Source of the DNA: Variovorax gossypii
GTDB taxonomy: Bacteria; Pseudomonadota; Gammaproteobacteria; Burkholderiales; Burkholderiaceae_C
Direction: 5' to 3'
Assembly (NCBI RefSeq): GCF_003965815.1
Contig: NZ_RXOE01000004.1
Coordinates: 1 to 64,000 of the forward strand
DNA: 64,000 nt
The first letter of the stretch is position 1. Each line of letters begins with the position of its first letter. Positions 18,174 to 28,088 of the stretch are shown here, piece after piece. The translations under genes were made by a program, and so were the position numbers. The notes beneath the pieces were generated by a model that saw only the letters and a program-made list of their open reading frames with translations, did no database searches and had not been told where the DNA came from.

Positions 18174-18195
18174 GGGCGCCCGCATTCGGGCGCCC
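18174..18195 (-). terminator. Terminator of the ExeM-like nuclease gene
   Basis: Perfect 9-bp stem (GGGCGCCCG / CGGGCGCCC) with a 4-base CATT loop, 12 bases beyond the minus-strand stop at 18207. The following minus-strand sequence is only moderately T-rich. Confidence 0.6.
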
Positions 18196-18206
18196 ACTGG
18201 CCGGGT

Positions 18207-21005
18207 TCAGTTAACCGTGTGCGAGCCCAGGCCCGCCGAGGTGTCGATGGAGAAGCTGTCCCATTGCGTCGCCGTATCGAAAGCGATGCCCGGGTTGGGA
18301 TCACCCGATTTGATCGTGGGCTTGCGGCGCAGCGTCTGGTTCAGCGTGCTTGCGCCGTTGGCGCTCTTCCACTCGGTTCCGGGGTCGAACCCGACCTGGC
18401 CGATGCGGTCAATGACCGTGCCCGACTTCTCCAGCGTCAGGGCGTCGTCGCCGTTGAAGTTGGCGACGCCGCTGTCCTGAGTGCCGGCCGGTTTGAAGGC
18501 AGCCGTGGCGCTGGCGTGCGCCAACACGATCGTGCCGCCAGGCGGCAGGGAGCCGCTCAGCGCCTGCGTGCTCGTCGGCGCAGTCACTCCGTTCGAGTAC
18601 AGCTTGACGGCATAGAGGCTCAGGTCGATCGCCGAGGCGGTCGGGTTGTAGAGCTCGATCGCCTTGTTGTTCGACGAGCCTTCCACATACTCGCTGAAGA
18701 AAAGGTCCGGCGGGCCGGGCGGCAGCACCACGACCGTGGTGGTGACATTCACATTGCCCGTCTTCGTCGCGGTCTGGCCGGCGGAGTTGGTCAGCGTGAC
18801 CGTCACGCTGAAGGTGCCCGCTGCCGCGTAGGTGTGCGTCACCGCGCCAGTACCGGTTGCCGTGGTGGTAGGACTGCCGTCGCCCCAGTCGACCACGAGC
18901 GAGGTCATCGTGTTGGCCCCGCCAGGAATGGCTTCCGTGATGTCCACGCTGTAGGTCTCGCCGGTCTTCGCCGAGGCCGGAATCGAGGCGCTGACGATGG
19001 GCTCCACCACCACGGTGTCGGCCGCGAGGTTCAGCCCCACGAGCACCGGATCGTGGTCCGACGCGCGGAACGGCGTGGGCGCGTAGCGGTCATCAGTCGT
19101 GAAGTCGGTGTTGTAGTCCAGCGCGGTCGGCTCGTCGGAGTTGATGTGCCACACGCTCACGCCGTTGACCTGCGAAGCCAGGGAGGCCGAGGCATAGGCG
19201 TGATCGAGCGCGCCGGTTTCGCCGCCGAACACGTAGGTGTAGCGGTCGCCGGCGGGCATGCGCTTGAGCAGGCTCTCATTGGCCGCGCCTTCCAGCACCT
19301 TCGTCGGGTCTTCCAGCAGATAGCTGTTGAAGTCGCCCATCATCAGCACGTCGTTCTCGCCAGTCGTGCCCATCGCCTTGAGCTTGCTCACGAAGCTGTT
19401 GAGCGCAGTGGCTTGCTGGGTGCGCGCCAGGTTCCAGCAGCCCTGGCCCTGATCGGTGTCGCCCGTGGTGGGGCAGCTGCCCTTGCTCTTGAAGTGGTTG
19501 ACCACGAACCAGAAGCCACCGTTGTTGCCCACCGCGCTGAAGCGCTGGGCCAGCGGCGGCCGGCCGCTTGCGGCGGTGTAGTCCGTCAGGTCGGTGCCGG
19601 TCGGCAGCACGACGTTGCCGACGCGCTGGACCTTCGCGGGCTTGTAGAGGATGTCGACCTTGATCGCATCCGTGCCGAACACGCCGCTGTTGACTGCCGC
19701 GTAAGTATTCGGCCCGAGCTTGGCGTTGAGGGCGGCCAGCAGGTCGTTCGTTGCCACGTCGGTGTTCTGGATCTCCATCAGGCCGATCACGTCGGCGTCG
19801 AGCCCAGCGATGGCGGCGACGATCTTGGCTTGCTGCCGCTTGAACTCGTTCAGGTTGTTGGCGCCGCGGCAGTCCGTTGCGACTCCTGTGCCGAGCAGGC
19901 AGACCTGGCCGGTCTGCCCTGCGGAGTTCGTGCCGTCCACGAAGGTGGTGAAGTAGTTGAGCACGTTGAGGCTGGCCACCTTGAGCGAGCCACCGACCAC
20001 CGGTGCGGTGGGCTGGCGGGGATTGGCCTGCGCGAACACCGGTGCCACCGTCGGCTGGATGCGATAGGCGCCGAAGTTGTGGCTCAGGATGCCCGTGACC
20101 TTTTGCGTCGTGTCGCCCATGCGCCGAGTGCCGTCGGTGCCGGCTGCGCTCAGGTAGGGAATGGGGTTCGGGTTGGACACCGAAGCGCCGTCGTCCAGCA
20201 CGATGCGCGAGAGCAGGTTCTGCGCATGCGTCGCCGTCGCGTTGCCGTTGGTGGGGTTGAACTGACGCCCGTTGAGCGACAGCACCATCTGGCCGTAGCG
20301 GCCCAGCTCGAAAAGTTCGGTCACGGCCAGGGGCTGTGCGATCTCGACGAGCATGCCTTCGTAGCGCTCCAGCGTGGACTCGTCGGCGACCGGCAGTGTG
20401 ATCTGCGTGGGTTTGACGACCACGCCGCTGCCGCAGACGCTGATGGCGAGCGGGGTCGGGGTCGTGCCGGCAATCTGCGTGATGCTGTCAGGCTTGGCCC
20501 CCACACCGGCAGTCTGGCCGAACTCGGCCACCACGCCAGTGACCTGCACGTAATCGCCGACCGCCACGCGGGTGGCGTTGTTCGGCGCATAGACGAAGAC
20601 ACCTTCCGAGGTCAGCGGGTCGGCATCGGGCACGAGCTGCTGTACGAAGAACCCATTCAGCTTCACCGAGGTGGTGCCGGTGTTCTGGAAGTCGCCGACG
20701 ACCACGCCGCGCACGGTCACGGCCTGCGAGGCCATGGGGCTGATGTTGCCCGTGCCCTGCACGGAAGAGATGGCCGCGAGCGGCGCGCCGGCCGGAATGG
20801 CCGCGGCGCATGTGGGCGGAGGCGTGACTGGCGCGGGGTCTTCAGGCTGCGCCGCTGGCGGCGTGCCGCCCGAGGACGGGGGAGTCAGTGGAAAGAAAGC
20901 GTTGCCGCCACCACCGCCGCCGCAAGCGGTCAGCAAGATGGCCAGTGTCAGCGCCAATGTCTTGAACGGCCACGCGGGCCTCGATCCTCGTCCTCGGTGT
21001 GTCAT
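18207..21005 (-). CDS. ExeM/NucH-type extracellular endonuclease lipoprotein with PKD and lamin-tail domains
   Basis: Secreted nuclease of 932 aa. The N-terminus is a lipoprotein signal: LAILLTAC with Cys28, followed by a glycine run, so it is probably anchored in the outer membrane. Domains in order: a linker rich in Pro, an OB-fold region (about 75-200), an endonuclease/exonuclease/phosphatase domain (about 325-650, starting KVASLNVLNYF and containing DVIGLMEIQN, GDFNSY and SDHDPVLVG), a PKD domain (VVDWGDGSPTT), and a C-terminal lamin-tail domain (FFSEYVEGSSNNKAIEL). ExeM proteins degrade extracellular DNA, for example in biofilm or for phosphate. In the usual architecture the lamin-tail domain is N-terminal; here it is C-terminal. 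Confidence 0.9.
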   Translation of the reverse strand: MTHRGRGSRPAWPFKTLALTLAILLTACGGGGGGNAFFPLTPPSSGGTPPAAQPEDPAPVTPPPTCAAAIPAGAPLAAISSVQGTGNISPMASQAVTVRGVVVGDFQNTGTTSVKLNGFFVQQLVPDADPLTSEGVFVYAPNNATRVAVGDYVQVTGVVAEFGQTAGVGAKPDSITQIAGTTPTPLAISVCGSGVVVKPTQITLPVADESTLERYEGMLVEIAQPLAVTELFELGRYGQMVLSLNGRQFNPTNGNATATHAQNLLSRIVLDDGASVSNPNPIPYLSAAGTDGTRRMGDTTQKVTGILSHNFGAYRIQPTVAPVFAQANPRQPTAPVVGGSLKVASLNVLNYFTTFVDGTNSAGQTGQVCLLGTGVATDCRGANNLNEFKRQQAKIVAAIAGLDADVIGLMEIQNTDVATNDLLAALNAKLGPNTYAAVNSGVFGTDAIKVDILYKPAKVQRVGNVVLPTGTDLTDYTAASGRPPLAQRFSAVGNNGGFWFVVNHFKSKGSCPTTGDTDQGQGCWNLARTQQATALNSFVSKLKAMGTTGENDVLMMGDFNSYLLEDPTKVLEGAANESLLKRMPAGDRYTYVFGGETGALDHAYASASLASQVNGVSVWHINSDEPTALDYNTDFTTDDRYAPTPFRASDHDPVLVGLNLAADTVVVEPIVSASIPASAKTGETYSVDITEAIPGGANTMTSLVVDWGDGSPTTTATGTGAVTHTYAAAGTFSVTVTLTNSAGQTATKTGNVNVTTTVVVLPPGPPDLFFSEYVEGSSNNKAIELYNPTASAIDLSLYAVKLYSNGVTAPTSTQALSGSLPPGGTIVLAHASATAAFKPAGTQDSGVANFNGDDALTLEKSGTVIDRIGQVGFDPGTEWKSANGASTLNQTLRRKPTIKSGDPNPGIAFDTATQWDSFSIDTSAGLGSHTVN

Positions 21006-21114
21006 TTGGGGTCTCTCTTGTTGTGGGGGCCGGCAAGCGAACCGCGGCCGTTTTTATGGTTCTTGTGTGTAACCCCCGAGACACCCCAGGCACGCCTGGG
21101 TGATAGCGCAGCCG

Positions 21115-22002
21115 CTAGCTCATGCCGCGCGCCAGCAGATGGTCGACCAGCCGCCGCTGCGGAAAGCTCAACGCCTCCTGCCGCGTGCACAGGTACATGC
21201 GGCGCGAGGCCCACGCATCGGTGAGGTTGATGAAGCGCAGCTTCATCTCCTTGCGATAGGTCACCGCGGCGCCTTCGGGCAGGATGCCGACGCCCATGCC
21301 CGCTTCGATCATCCGGCACACGGCCTCGAAGCTCTTCACCCGCACGCGCAGGCGCAGCACCTTGCGCGCGCTCATCGCGGCGTCTTCCATGGTGCGGGAG
21401 ATGGCGGAGTCGTCCTCCAGGCCGACGAAGTCGTAGTCGAGCAGTTCCTCGAACGACACCTCGCGGCCGCGCCACGGATGCTTCTGCCGCACGATGGCCA
21501 CCAGCCTGTCGGTGCGGTACGGAATGAAGTGCAGCGCCGGGTCTGCCGCCTCGCTGGTGATGACGCCCACGTCGGCCTGCCGGTCGCGAATGGCCTGCAC
21601 GATGTAGACGCTGCGGTGCTCCTCCACGCTCACGCGGATCTCGGGATAGCGCTGGCGGAAGCTCGCCACGTCGTCGGGCAGGAACTGGCCCATGGCCGAC
21701 GCGTTGGCATGCAGCCGCACACGGCCTGTGGCGCCCTGCGCGTAGTCCGAGAGGTCGGCGCGCATGCGGTCGACGTCGCGCAGTATCTGCCGCGCATGCA
21801 TGGCCAGCGATTCGCCCGCGCCGGTGGGCGTCACGCCCTTCGATGTGCGGTTGAGCAGCGCCACGCCCAGGTGCTCTTCGAGGATGGCCAGCCGGCGGCT
21901 GGCGGCCGACAGCACCATGTGGCTCTCGGCCGCGGCCTTCGACAGGCTGCCGTGCTCAATGGCGCGCAGGAAAAGCGCCAGCGAATCGAGGTCGGGTCTC
22001 AT
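21115..22002 (-). CDS. LysR family transcriptional regulator
   Basis: 295 aa DNA-binding regulator. The ATG at 22002 begins the standard helix-turn-helix region (LDSLALFLRAIEHGSLSKAA); the frame is open further upstream but that part is not LysR-like. The C-terminal effector domain is present (ASAMGQFLPDDVASFRQRYP, GMGVGILPEG). It is transcribed divergently from the indolepyruvate ferredoxin oxidoreductase gene across about 270 bases, so it likely regulates that gene as well as itself. Effector unknown. Confidence 0.92.
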   Translation of the reverse strand: MRPDLDSLALFLRAIEHGSLSKAAAESHMVLSAASRRLAILEEHLGVALLNRTSKGVTPTGAGESLAMHARQILRDVDRMRADLSDYAQGATGRVRLHANASAMGQFLPDDVASFRQRYPEIRVSVEEHRSVYIVQAIRDRQADVGVITSEAADPALHFIPYRTDRLVAIVRQKHPWRGREVSFEELLDYDFVGLEDDSAISRTMEDAAMSARKVLRLRVRVKSFEAVCRMIEAGMGVGILPEGAAVTYRKEMKLRFINLTDAWASRRMYLCTRQEALSFPQRRLVDHLLARGMS

Positions 22003-22270
22003 GGGGTTCGGGGTCGGTCTGCGAGGCCGACATTGTCGGGCCAGCAGGGGCCACGGCCTCCGCCGAAATACTTTCGGCAGATCGCGCCCGCAAGAGACAG
22101 ATCTTCCGGAATGCGCTGCACTTTGCCCAAACGAAGAAGCACTTTCCGCGGGCGAAGCGGAAGAATCGTTGCTGTTCCGGCGTCTACCCCGCCGGGGCGT
22201 CCGGCGAGCCGGCCCTCTACCGGGGCCATGCCCGCATTCCAACGAGTCCTACCCGGAGTCTTTTCCTGTC

Positions 22271-25200
22271 ATGGCATCCCACGAACTGGCCAGCGTTGCG
22301 CTGGACGACAAATACACGGCCACCGAAGGCCGGATCTACCTCAGCGGCATCCAGGCGCTGGTGCGCCTCATGCTCGTGCAGAAGTGGCGCGACCAGAAGG
22401 CCGGGCTGAACACCGCGGGCTTCGTCTCGGGCTACCGCGGCTCGCCGCTCGGCGGCCTCGACGAAGCGCTGTGGAAGGCGCAGCCGCAGCTCGAAGCCAA
22501 CGCCGTGAAGTTCCTGCCCGGCGTGAACGAGGAACTGGCCGCCACCGCCGTCTGGGGCACGCAGCAGGTGCACCTGACGGGCGAGTCCGCCGTCGATGGC
22601 GTCTTCGCCATGTGGTACGGCAAGGCGCCGGGCGTGGACCGCTGCGGCGACGTGTTCAAGCACATGAGCCACGCGGGCACCTCGCCCAACGGCGGCGTTC
22701 TGCTGGTGGCGGGTGACGACCATGGCGCGTCTTCGTCGACGCTGCCCAACCAGAGCGATCACCTGTTCGCCGCGTCGATGATCCCGATGCTCTATCCGCA
22801 GAGCGTGGAGGAGTACATCGAGCTCGGCCTGCACGGCTTCGCGATGTCGCGCTTCGCGGGCCTGCCGGTGGGCTTCAAGGCGCTGGCGGACACGGTGGAG
22901 TCTTCGGGCTCCATCCCGGCCGACGCGCTCGACGTGCACACGCGGCTGCCCTCGGACTTCGTGTTCCCGCCCGGCGGCGTGCACGCGCGCCTGTCGACCG
23001 ACACGCTCGGCGTGCAGGCGCGCAAGCAGGAAGCGCTGATGCAGGACTACAAGATCTACGCGGCCATTGCCTATGCGCGCGAGAACAAGCTGAACCGCGT
23101 GACCATCGATTCGCCAAAAGCGCGCCTTGGCATCGTGGCCTCGGGCAAGTCGTACCGCGACGTGCTGGAGGCGCTGGAAGAACTGGGCATCGACGCCGAC
23201 GAGGCCGCCCGCATCGGCATCCGGCTCTTCAAGGTGTCGATGCCCTGGCCGCTGGAACCCGATTCGATCCGCGAGTTCGCCGACGGGCTCGAAGAGATCC
23301 TGGTCGTGGAAGAGAAGCGCCAGATCGTCGAGTACCAGCTCAAGGAGCATCTCTACAACTGGCGCGAGGACGTGCGCCCGCGCGTGATCGGCAAGTTCGA
23401 CGAACAAGGTGAATGGGGCGCGCATCCGCGCGGAAAGTGGCTGCTGCCGGCCACGGCCGACTTCTCGGTGGCGCAGATCGCGCGCGTCATCGCGGGGCGC
23501 GTGGCGCGCTTTCACACCAGCGACCGCATCCGCATGCGGCTCGCCATCCTCGACGCGAAGGACGTGGTGCTCGGCAAGGCAGTCGCCACGCCCTCGCGCC
23601 CGGCCTGGTACTGCTCGGGCTGCCCGCACAACACATCGACCAAGGTGCCCGAAGGCAGCCTCGCGCTCGCGGGCATCGGCTGCCACGTGATGGCCACCGC
23701 CATCTACCCCGAGCACAACCGCACGACCACGCACATGGGCGGCGAAGGCGCGCCGTGGCTGGGGCAGGCCTGGTTCTCCAAGCGCAGGCACGTGTTCGCG
23801 AACCTGGGCGACGGCACCTACTACCACTCGGGCTCGCTCGCCATCCGCGCCGCAGTGGCGGCGGGCGTGAACATCACCTACAAGATCCTCTACAACGACG
23901 CGGTCGCCATGACCGGCGGGCAGCCGGTGGACGGCCCCATCACCGTGCCGCGCATCGCGCACCAGATGGCCGCCGAGGGTGTGAAGCGCCTCGCGCTGGT
24001 GGCCGAAGACCCGACGCGCTGGGCCGACCGCAGCGTGCTGCCGCCGGAGCGCGAGGGCTTCGTGCTCACCGTGCACCACCGCGACAGCATGGACGCCGTG
24101 CAGCGCGAGCTGCGCGAGTTCGAGGGCGTCTCGGTGCTGATCTACGACCAGGTGTGCGCCGCCGAGAAGCGCCGTCGCCGCAAGAAGGGTGAGTTTCCGC
24201 AGGCCGCGCGGCGCGTGTTCATCAACGACGCGGTGTGCGAGGGCTGCGGCGACTGCGGCGAGCAGTCGAACTGCACCGCGCTGCTGCCGAAGCAGACAGA
24301 ACTCGGCCTGAAGCGCGCCGTGGACCAGAGCGCCTGCAACGCCGACGAGTCGTGCATCAAGGGCTTCTGCCCCAGCTTCGTGACGGTGGAAGGCGTCAAG
24401 CCGCGCAAGCAAGCGCCGGTCGCCGCGAAGGCCGCGGCCGAAGAGGCGCCGCTGCCCGAGCCGAGGCAGCTCGCGCTCGAAGGCATGCACAACATCCTCA
24501 TCACCGGCATCGGCGGCACGGGCGTCATCACCATCGGCGCGCTGATCGGCATGGCGGCGCACCTCGAAGGCAAGGGCGTGAGCGTGCTCGACATGACGGG
24601 CATGTCGCAGAAGAACGGCTCGGTGACCTCGCACGTGCGCATCGCGCGCGATGCAGCCCAGCTGAAGGCGCAGCGCATTCCCACCGGCGAGGCCGACCTG
24701 ATTCTGGGCTGCGACATGCTGACGGCCGGCGCGCCCGACGCCATCGCGCGGATGCGGCCGGGCCGCACCTACGCGCTGGTCAACACCTTCGAGCAGCCCA
24801 CGGGGCATTTCGCGCAGCAGCCCGACTGGCAGTTTCCGGCCGCGCAGGTGCGCGCGCTGATCGAGGAATCGGTGGAAGGCCGCGCCGACTTCGTCGATGC
24901 GACGCAGTTGGCCACCCGGCTCATGGGCGACGCCATCGCGGCCAACCTGTTCCTGCTGGGCTTCGCCTTCCAGAAGGGCTATGTGCCGCTGTCGGCCGAG
25001 GCGCTGGACAAGGCCATCGAGATCAACGGCGTGGCGGTGAAGGCGAACCAGTCGGCCTTCCGCTGGGGCCGCAAGGCGGCGCTCGACCTCGCAGCGGTGA
25101 CGCGCGAAGCCTCGCCGCAGAAGGTGGTCGCTCTGCAGCGGCCGCAGAGCTTCGAGGCGCTGGTGAAGAGCCGCACCGAGTTCCTCGTCTCGTACCAGAA

Positions 25201-25819
25201 CGCCGCTTACGCGCAGCGCTATGCGGAGCTGGTGGAGCGCGTGCGCGAAGTCGAACAGCGCGAGCGCGGCAGCAATGTGCTGGCGAAGGCGGTCGCGTCG
25301 GGCCTCTTCAAGCTCATGGCCTACAAGGACGAGTACGAGGTTGCGCGGCTGTACACCGACAAGCGCTTCATGGAAAAGCTCGGCGAGCAGTTCGAGGGCA
25401 AGCCGGTGTTGCGCTTCCATCTCGCGCCGCCGGTGCTGGGTCGCCGCGACGCCGAGGGGCGTGCGGTGAAGACCAGCTTCGGGCCGTGGATGATGGGCGC
25501 GTTCCGCGTGCTCGCCGGATTGCGCGGCCTGCGCGGCACGGCTTTCGATGTGTTCGGGCGCACCGCCGAGCGGCGCATGGAGCGGCAGCTTGTCGAGGAC
25601 TACCGCGCGATGGTCGAGGGCCTGCTCGCTCGCTTCGACACCATCGACTTCGACACGGCGCTCTCGCTGGCGCGGCTGCCCGAGCAGATCCGCGGCTTCG
25701 GGCACGTGAAGCAGGAAAGCGTGGTGTCGACACGGGTGCGTTGGGAGGCGCTGGCAAGGCAACTGGACGCGACCCCGGCGCAACCTGCGCCGAGGCAGCC
25801 GCAGCCGGTCGCGGCCTGA
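22271..25819 (+). CDS. Indolepyruvate ferredoxin oxidoreductase family protein (fused alpha-beta type)
   Basis: 1182 aa fused 2-oxoacid:acceptor oxidoreductase that decarboxylates aryl-pyruvates (from Trp, Phe or Tyr) to acyl-CoA, passing electrons to an iron-sulfur carrier. The N-terminal pyrimidine-binding domain begins GRIYLSGIQALVRL. The thiamine diphosphate motif LGDGTYYHSG is at about residues 512-521. A cysteine-rich cluster region starts with CEGCGDC at residue 656 and continues with CNADESC and CP. The gamma domain starts near residue 741 (NILITGIGGTGVITIG). The ATG at 22271 has no strong ribosome-binding site. The long fused form is common in Betaproteobacteria. The divergent LysR gene is the probable regulator. 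Confidence 0.93.
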   Translation: MASHELASVALDDKYTATEGRIYLSGIQALVRLMLVQKWRDQKAGLNTAGFVSGYRGSPLGGLDEALWKAQPQLEANAVKFLPGVNEELAATAVWGTQQVHLTGESAVDGVFAMWYGKAPGVDRCGDVFKHMSHAGTSPNGGVLLVAGDDHGASSSTLPNQSDHLFAASMIPMLYPQSVEEYIELGLHGFAMSRFAGLPVGFKALADTVESSGSIPADALDVHTRLPSDFVFPPGGVHARLSTDTLGVQARKQEALMQDYKIYAAIAYARENKLNRVTIDSPKARLGIVASGKSYRDVLEALEELGIDADEAARIGIRLFKVSMPWPLEPDSIREFADGLEEILVVEEKRQIVEYQLKEHLYNWREDVRPRVIGKFDEQGEWGAHPRGKWLLPATADFSVAQIARVIAGRVARFHTSDRIRMRLAILDAKDVVLGKAVATPSRPAWYCSGCPHNTSTKVPEGSLALAGIGCHVMATAIYPEHNRTTTHMGGEGAPWLGQAWFSKRRHVFANLGDGTYYHSGSLAIRAAVAAGVNITYKILYNDAVAMTGGQPVDGPITVPRIAHQMAAEGVKRLALVAEDPTRWADRSVLPPEREGFVLTVHHRDSMDAVQRELREFEGVSVLIYDQVCAAEKRRRRKKGEFPQAARRVFINDAVCEGCGDCGEQSNCTALLPKQTELGLKRAVDQSACNADESCIKGFCPSFVTVEGVKPRKQAPVAAKAAAEEAPLPEPRQLALEGMHNILITGIGGTGVITIGALIGMAAHLEGKGVSVLDMTGMSQKNGSVTSHVRIARDAAQLKAQRIPTGEADLILGCDMLTAGAPDAIARMRPGRTYALVNTFEQPTGHFAQQPDWQFPAAQVRALIEESVEGRADFVDATQLATRLMGDAIAANLFLLGFAFQKGYVPLSAEALDKAIEINGVAVKANQSAFRWGRKAALDLAAVTREASPQKVVALQRPQSFEALVKSRTEFLVSYQNAAYAQRYAELVERVREVEQRERGSNVLAKAVASGLFKLMAYKDEYEVARLYTDKRFMEKLGEQFEGKPVLRFHLAPPVLGRRDAEGRAVKTSFGPWMMGAFRVLAGLRGLRGTAFDVFGRTAERRMERQLVEDYRAMVEGLLARFDTIDFDTALSLARLPEQIRGFGHVKQESVVSTRVRWEALARQLDATPAQPAPRQPQPVAA

Positions 25820-25907
25820 GCGAACCGGGCAGAGGGCGAGCGGCAAGGGCCCTGCCGGGAGGATCAGGGCAAAATCCGTCCGCCGCGCCGGTCGGCCCTG
25901 TTCCCCC

Positions 25908-28088
25908 ATGCCGCCCACCACTCCCGAAACGCCAACGCCCTCCCCGGCCGCCAGCCCGCGCCGCCGGCGCCGCAACGTGGTCGCCTGGACGGCAGCGTGC
26001 TTGCTGGCCCTGCTGCTGATCGGCCTGGCCGGCCAGTGGGCTGCGCGCCGCGAGGCGAACTTCCAGGCCGATTCGATCCGGCGCGCCATGGAAGTGCACG
26101 TGCTCGGCCTGCGCGATGCCGCCGGCAAGTACAACTACCTGCCCTTCACCACCGGCCTGCATCCGCTCGTGCTGGCCGCGCTGGACCATCCGGGCGACCC
26201 GGCCGCGAAGCAGCGCGCCAACCTCTACATCGAAGGGGTGAACCGCCGCGCCGGCTCCGACGCGCTCTACCTGATCGACATGCAGGGCCTCACGCTGGCG
26301 GCCAGCAACTGGGCGACGCCGCAGAGCTTCGTCGGCCAGTCCTACGCCAACCGGCCCTACTTCATCGACGCACGCGCGGGACGCAACGGCCTCTTCTACG
26401 GCGTGGGCCAGACGACGGGCGAGCCCGGGCTCTTCATCTCCTCGCCGGTGCGCGGCACGGACGGCGAGGTGCGCGGCGTGTTGACGGTCAAGGTGAGTCT
26501 GCGCCAGGTGCAGGAGACATGGACCTTCGTGCGCGACCCCATCCTGCTGACCGACGCGCGCGGCGTCGTGTTCCTGAGCTCTGTGCCGTCGTGGATGTAC
26601 CAGTCCACGCGCCCCCTGGCAGCCGCCGAGCTCGAGGGCATGCGGCGCGACCAGCAGTACGGCACGCGCACCAGCTTCCAGGCGGTGCCGTGGAAGGTGG
26701 AACACGAGGAAGGCGCGCACAGCTATCTGGTGCGCGCCAGCGTCGGCGGCCGGCCGCGCCAGTTTCTCGCGGTCGACGAGCGCCTGCCCGACCTCGGCTG
26801 GACGCTGACCGTGATGGCCGACCACGCCGACGTGGACGTCGCGCGCGAGCGCGCCTGGATGCTGGGCCTGCTGCTGGCCGTGGTTCTGCTGCTCGCCGGC
26901 CTGTACTGGCAGCTGCGCGAACGCCGCTTCGCCGAGCAGCGCGACGCGCGGCGCGACCTGGAGCTGCGCGTGCGCGAACGCACCCACGAACTCGACGAGG
27001 CCCATGCCTTCCGCAAGGCGATGGAAGACTCGCTGCTGGTGGGCATGCGCGCGCGCGACCTGGAAGGCCGCATCATCTACGTCAACCCGGCCTTCTGCGA
27101 GATGACCGGCTACGACGCCGACGAGCTGCTGGGCAAGCTGCCGCCCTACCCCTACTGGCACCCGAACGACGTGACCCAGCACTGGCGGCAGTACGACGCC
27201 ATGATGAGCGGTCAGCCCGCGCGCTCGGGCTTCGAATCGCGCCTGCGGCACCGCGACGGGCACGAGGTCATCACCATGGTCTACACCGCCGCGCTGATCG
27301 ATGCCGACGGCAGGCACAGCGGCTGGATGAGCTCGGTGGTGGACATCACCGAGCAGAAGCGCGCCGAGCTGCGGCAGCGCCAGAACGACGAGCAGCTGCA
27401 GCACGCCCAGCGCCTCGCGAGCCTGGGCGAGATGGCATCCACCCTGGCGCACGAACTGAACCAGCCCCTGATGGCGCTGAGCAACTTCGCGAGCGCCGCC
27501 AAGGCCTTTGCCGAGCAGGGCAACCAGCAGCTGCTGGTGAGCAGCCTCGACGAAGCCATGACGCAGGCCCGGCGCAGCGCTGAGATCGTGCGGCGCATCC
27601 GCGGCTTCGTGCGCCAGCGCACCGTCGGCACCGAGGACTGCGCGGTCGCCGCGCTGGCCGGCAACGCGCTCGCGCTGCTGCAGGGCGAGATCCGCATGCG
27701 CCAGGCGCGCGCCGAGCTGCGCATTCCGCAAGGGCTGCCCGACGTGCGCGGCGACCGCGTGCTGCTCGAGCAGGTGCTGCTGAACCTGCTGTCGAACAGC
27801 CTGCACGCCATGCAGGCCGTGCCGCCGGAGCAGCGGGTCGTGGAAGTCGAGGCCGGGCTAGAGGGAGGCCGCATGCACATCCGCGTGGCCGACCGCGGCC
27901 CGGGCATCGACCCGGCCGTGGCCGACCAAGTGTTCTCGCCCTTCTTCACCACCAAGACCGGCGGGCTGGGCCTGGGCCTCAACATCTGCCGCACCATCGT
28001 CGAGGCGCACCGGGGGAGCCTGTACTTTGCCGACCGGCCCGGCGGTGGCACAGTCTTCACACTCGAGCTGGAAATCTCTCCGCCATGA
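25908..28088 (+). CDS. Sensor histidine kinase with Cache-type sensor and PAS domain (DctB-like)
   Basis: 726 aa inner-membrane sensor kinase. The first membrane helix is at about residues 23-45 and the second at 316-336. The periplasmic part between them is of the DctB Cache type (YNYLPFTTGLHPLVLAALD, then ANRPYFIDARAG), which senses small organic acids. A PAS domain (YVNPAFCEMTGYDADELLG) and a short linker lead to the kinase core: phosphoacceptor His515 in LAHELNQPL, N-box LLNLLSNSLHAM, and G-boxes DRGPGID and GLGLGLNIC. The stop overlaps the response-regulator start (ATGA, 28085-28088), so the two are made together. The organic-acid permease gene at 29978 is a candidate target. Confidence 0.93.
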   Translation: MPPTTPETPTPSPAASPRRRRRNVVAWTAACLLALLLIGLAGQWAARREANFQADSIRRAMEVHVLGLRDAAGKYNYLPFTTGLHPLVLAALDHPGDPAAKQRANLYIEGVNRRAGSDALYLIDMQGLTLAASNWATPQSFVGQSYANRPYFIDARAGRNGLFYGVGQTTGEPGLFISSPVRGTDGEVRGVLTVKVSLRQVQETWTFVRDPILLTDARGVVFLSSVPSWMYQSTRPLAAAELEGMRRDQQYGTRTSFQAVPWKVEHEEGAHSYLVRASVGGRPRQFLAVDERLPDLGWTLTVMADHADVDVARERAWMLGLLLAVVLLLAGLYWQLRERRFAEQRDARRDLELRVRERTHELDEAHAFRKAMEDSLLVGMRARDLEGRIIYVNPAFCEMTGYDADELLGKLPPYPYWHPNDVTQHWRQYDAMMSGQPARSGFESRLRHRDGHEVITMVYTAALIDADGRHSGWMSSVVDITEQKRAELRQRQNDEQLQHAQRLASLGEMASTLAHELNQPLMALSNFASAAKAFAEQGNQQLLVSSLDEAMTQARRSAEIVRRIRGFVRQRTVGTEDCAVAALAGNALALLQGEIRMRQARAELRIPQGLPDVRGDRVLLEQVLLNLLSNSLHAMQAVPPEQRVVEVEAGLEGGRMHIRVADRGPGIDPAVADQVFSPFFTTKTGGLGLGLNICRTIVEAHRGSLYFADRPGGGTVFTLELEISPP

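Larger units (their letters stand above)
17583..18206. other. Intergenic region at the right edge of the island
   Basis: About 620 bases. It holds, in order, a spacer without recognisable genes, a large imperfect hairpin (17937-18032), a fragment of an oxidoreductase gene (18065-18145), and the terminator hairpin of the nuclease gene (18174-18195). It is the distal boundary of the hypothetical-gene island. Confidence 0.6.

Noticed and set aside
18042-21224. Plus-strand frame of over 1000 codons overlapping the ExeM-like gene
   Set aside because: It is the antisense shadow of the nuclease lipoprotein gene, with low-complexity Arg/His/Gly/Val-rich translation.
22217-26134. A very long open frame (about 1300 codons) on the minus strand
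   Set aside because: It is antisense to the indolepyruvate ferredoxin oxidoreductase and kinase genes, and its translation is low-complexity, His/Arg/Gly/Ala-rich. Long antisense frames are expected at this G+C content. The same applies to those at 2595-4259, 5606-7996, 37165-40602, 40874-44329 and others.
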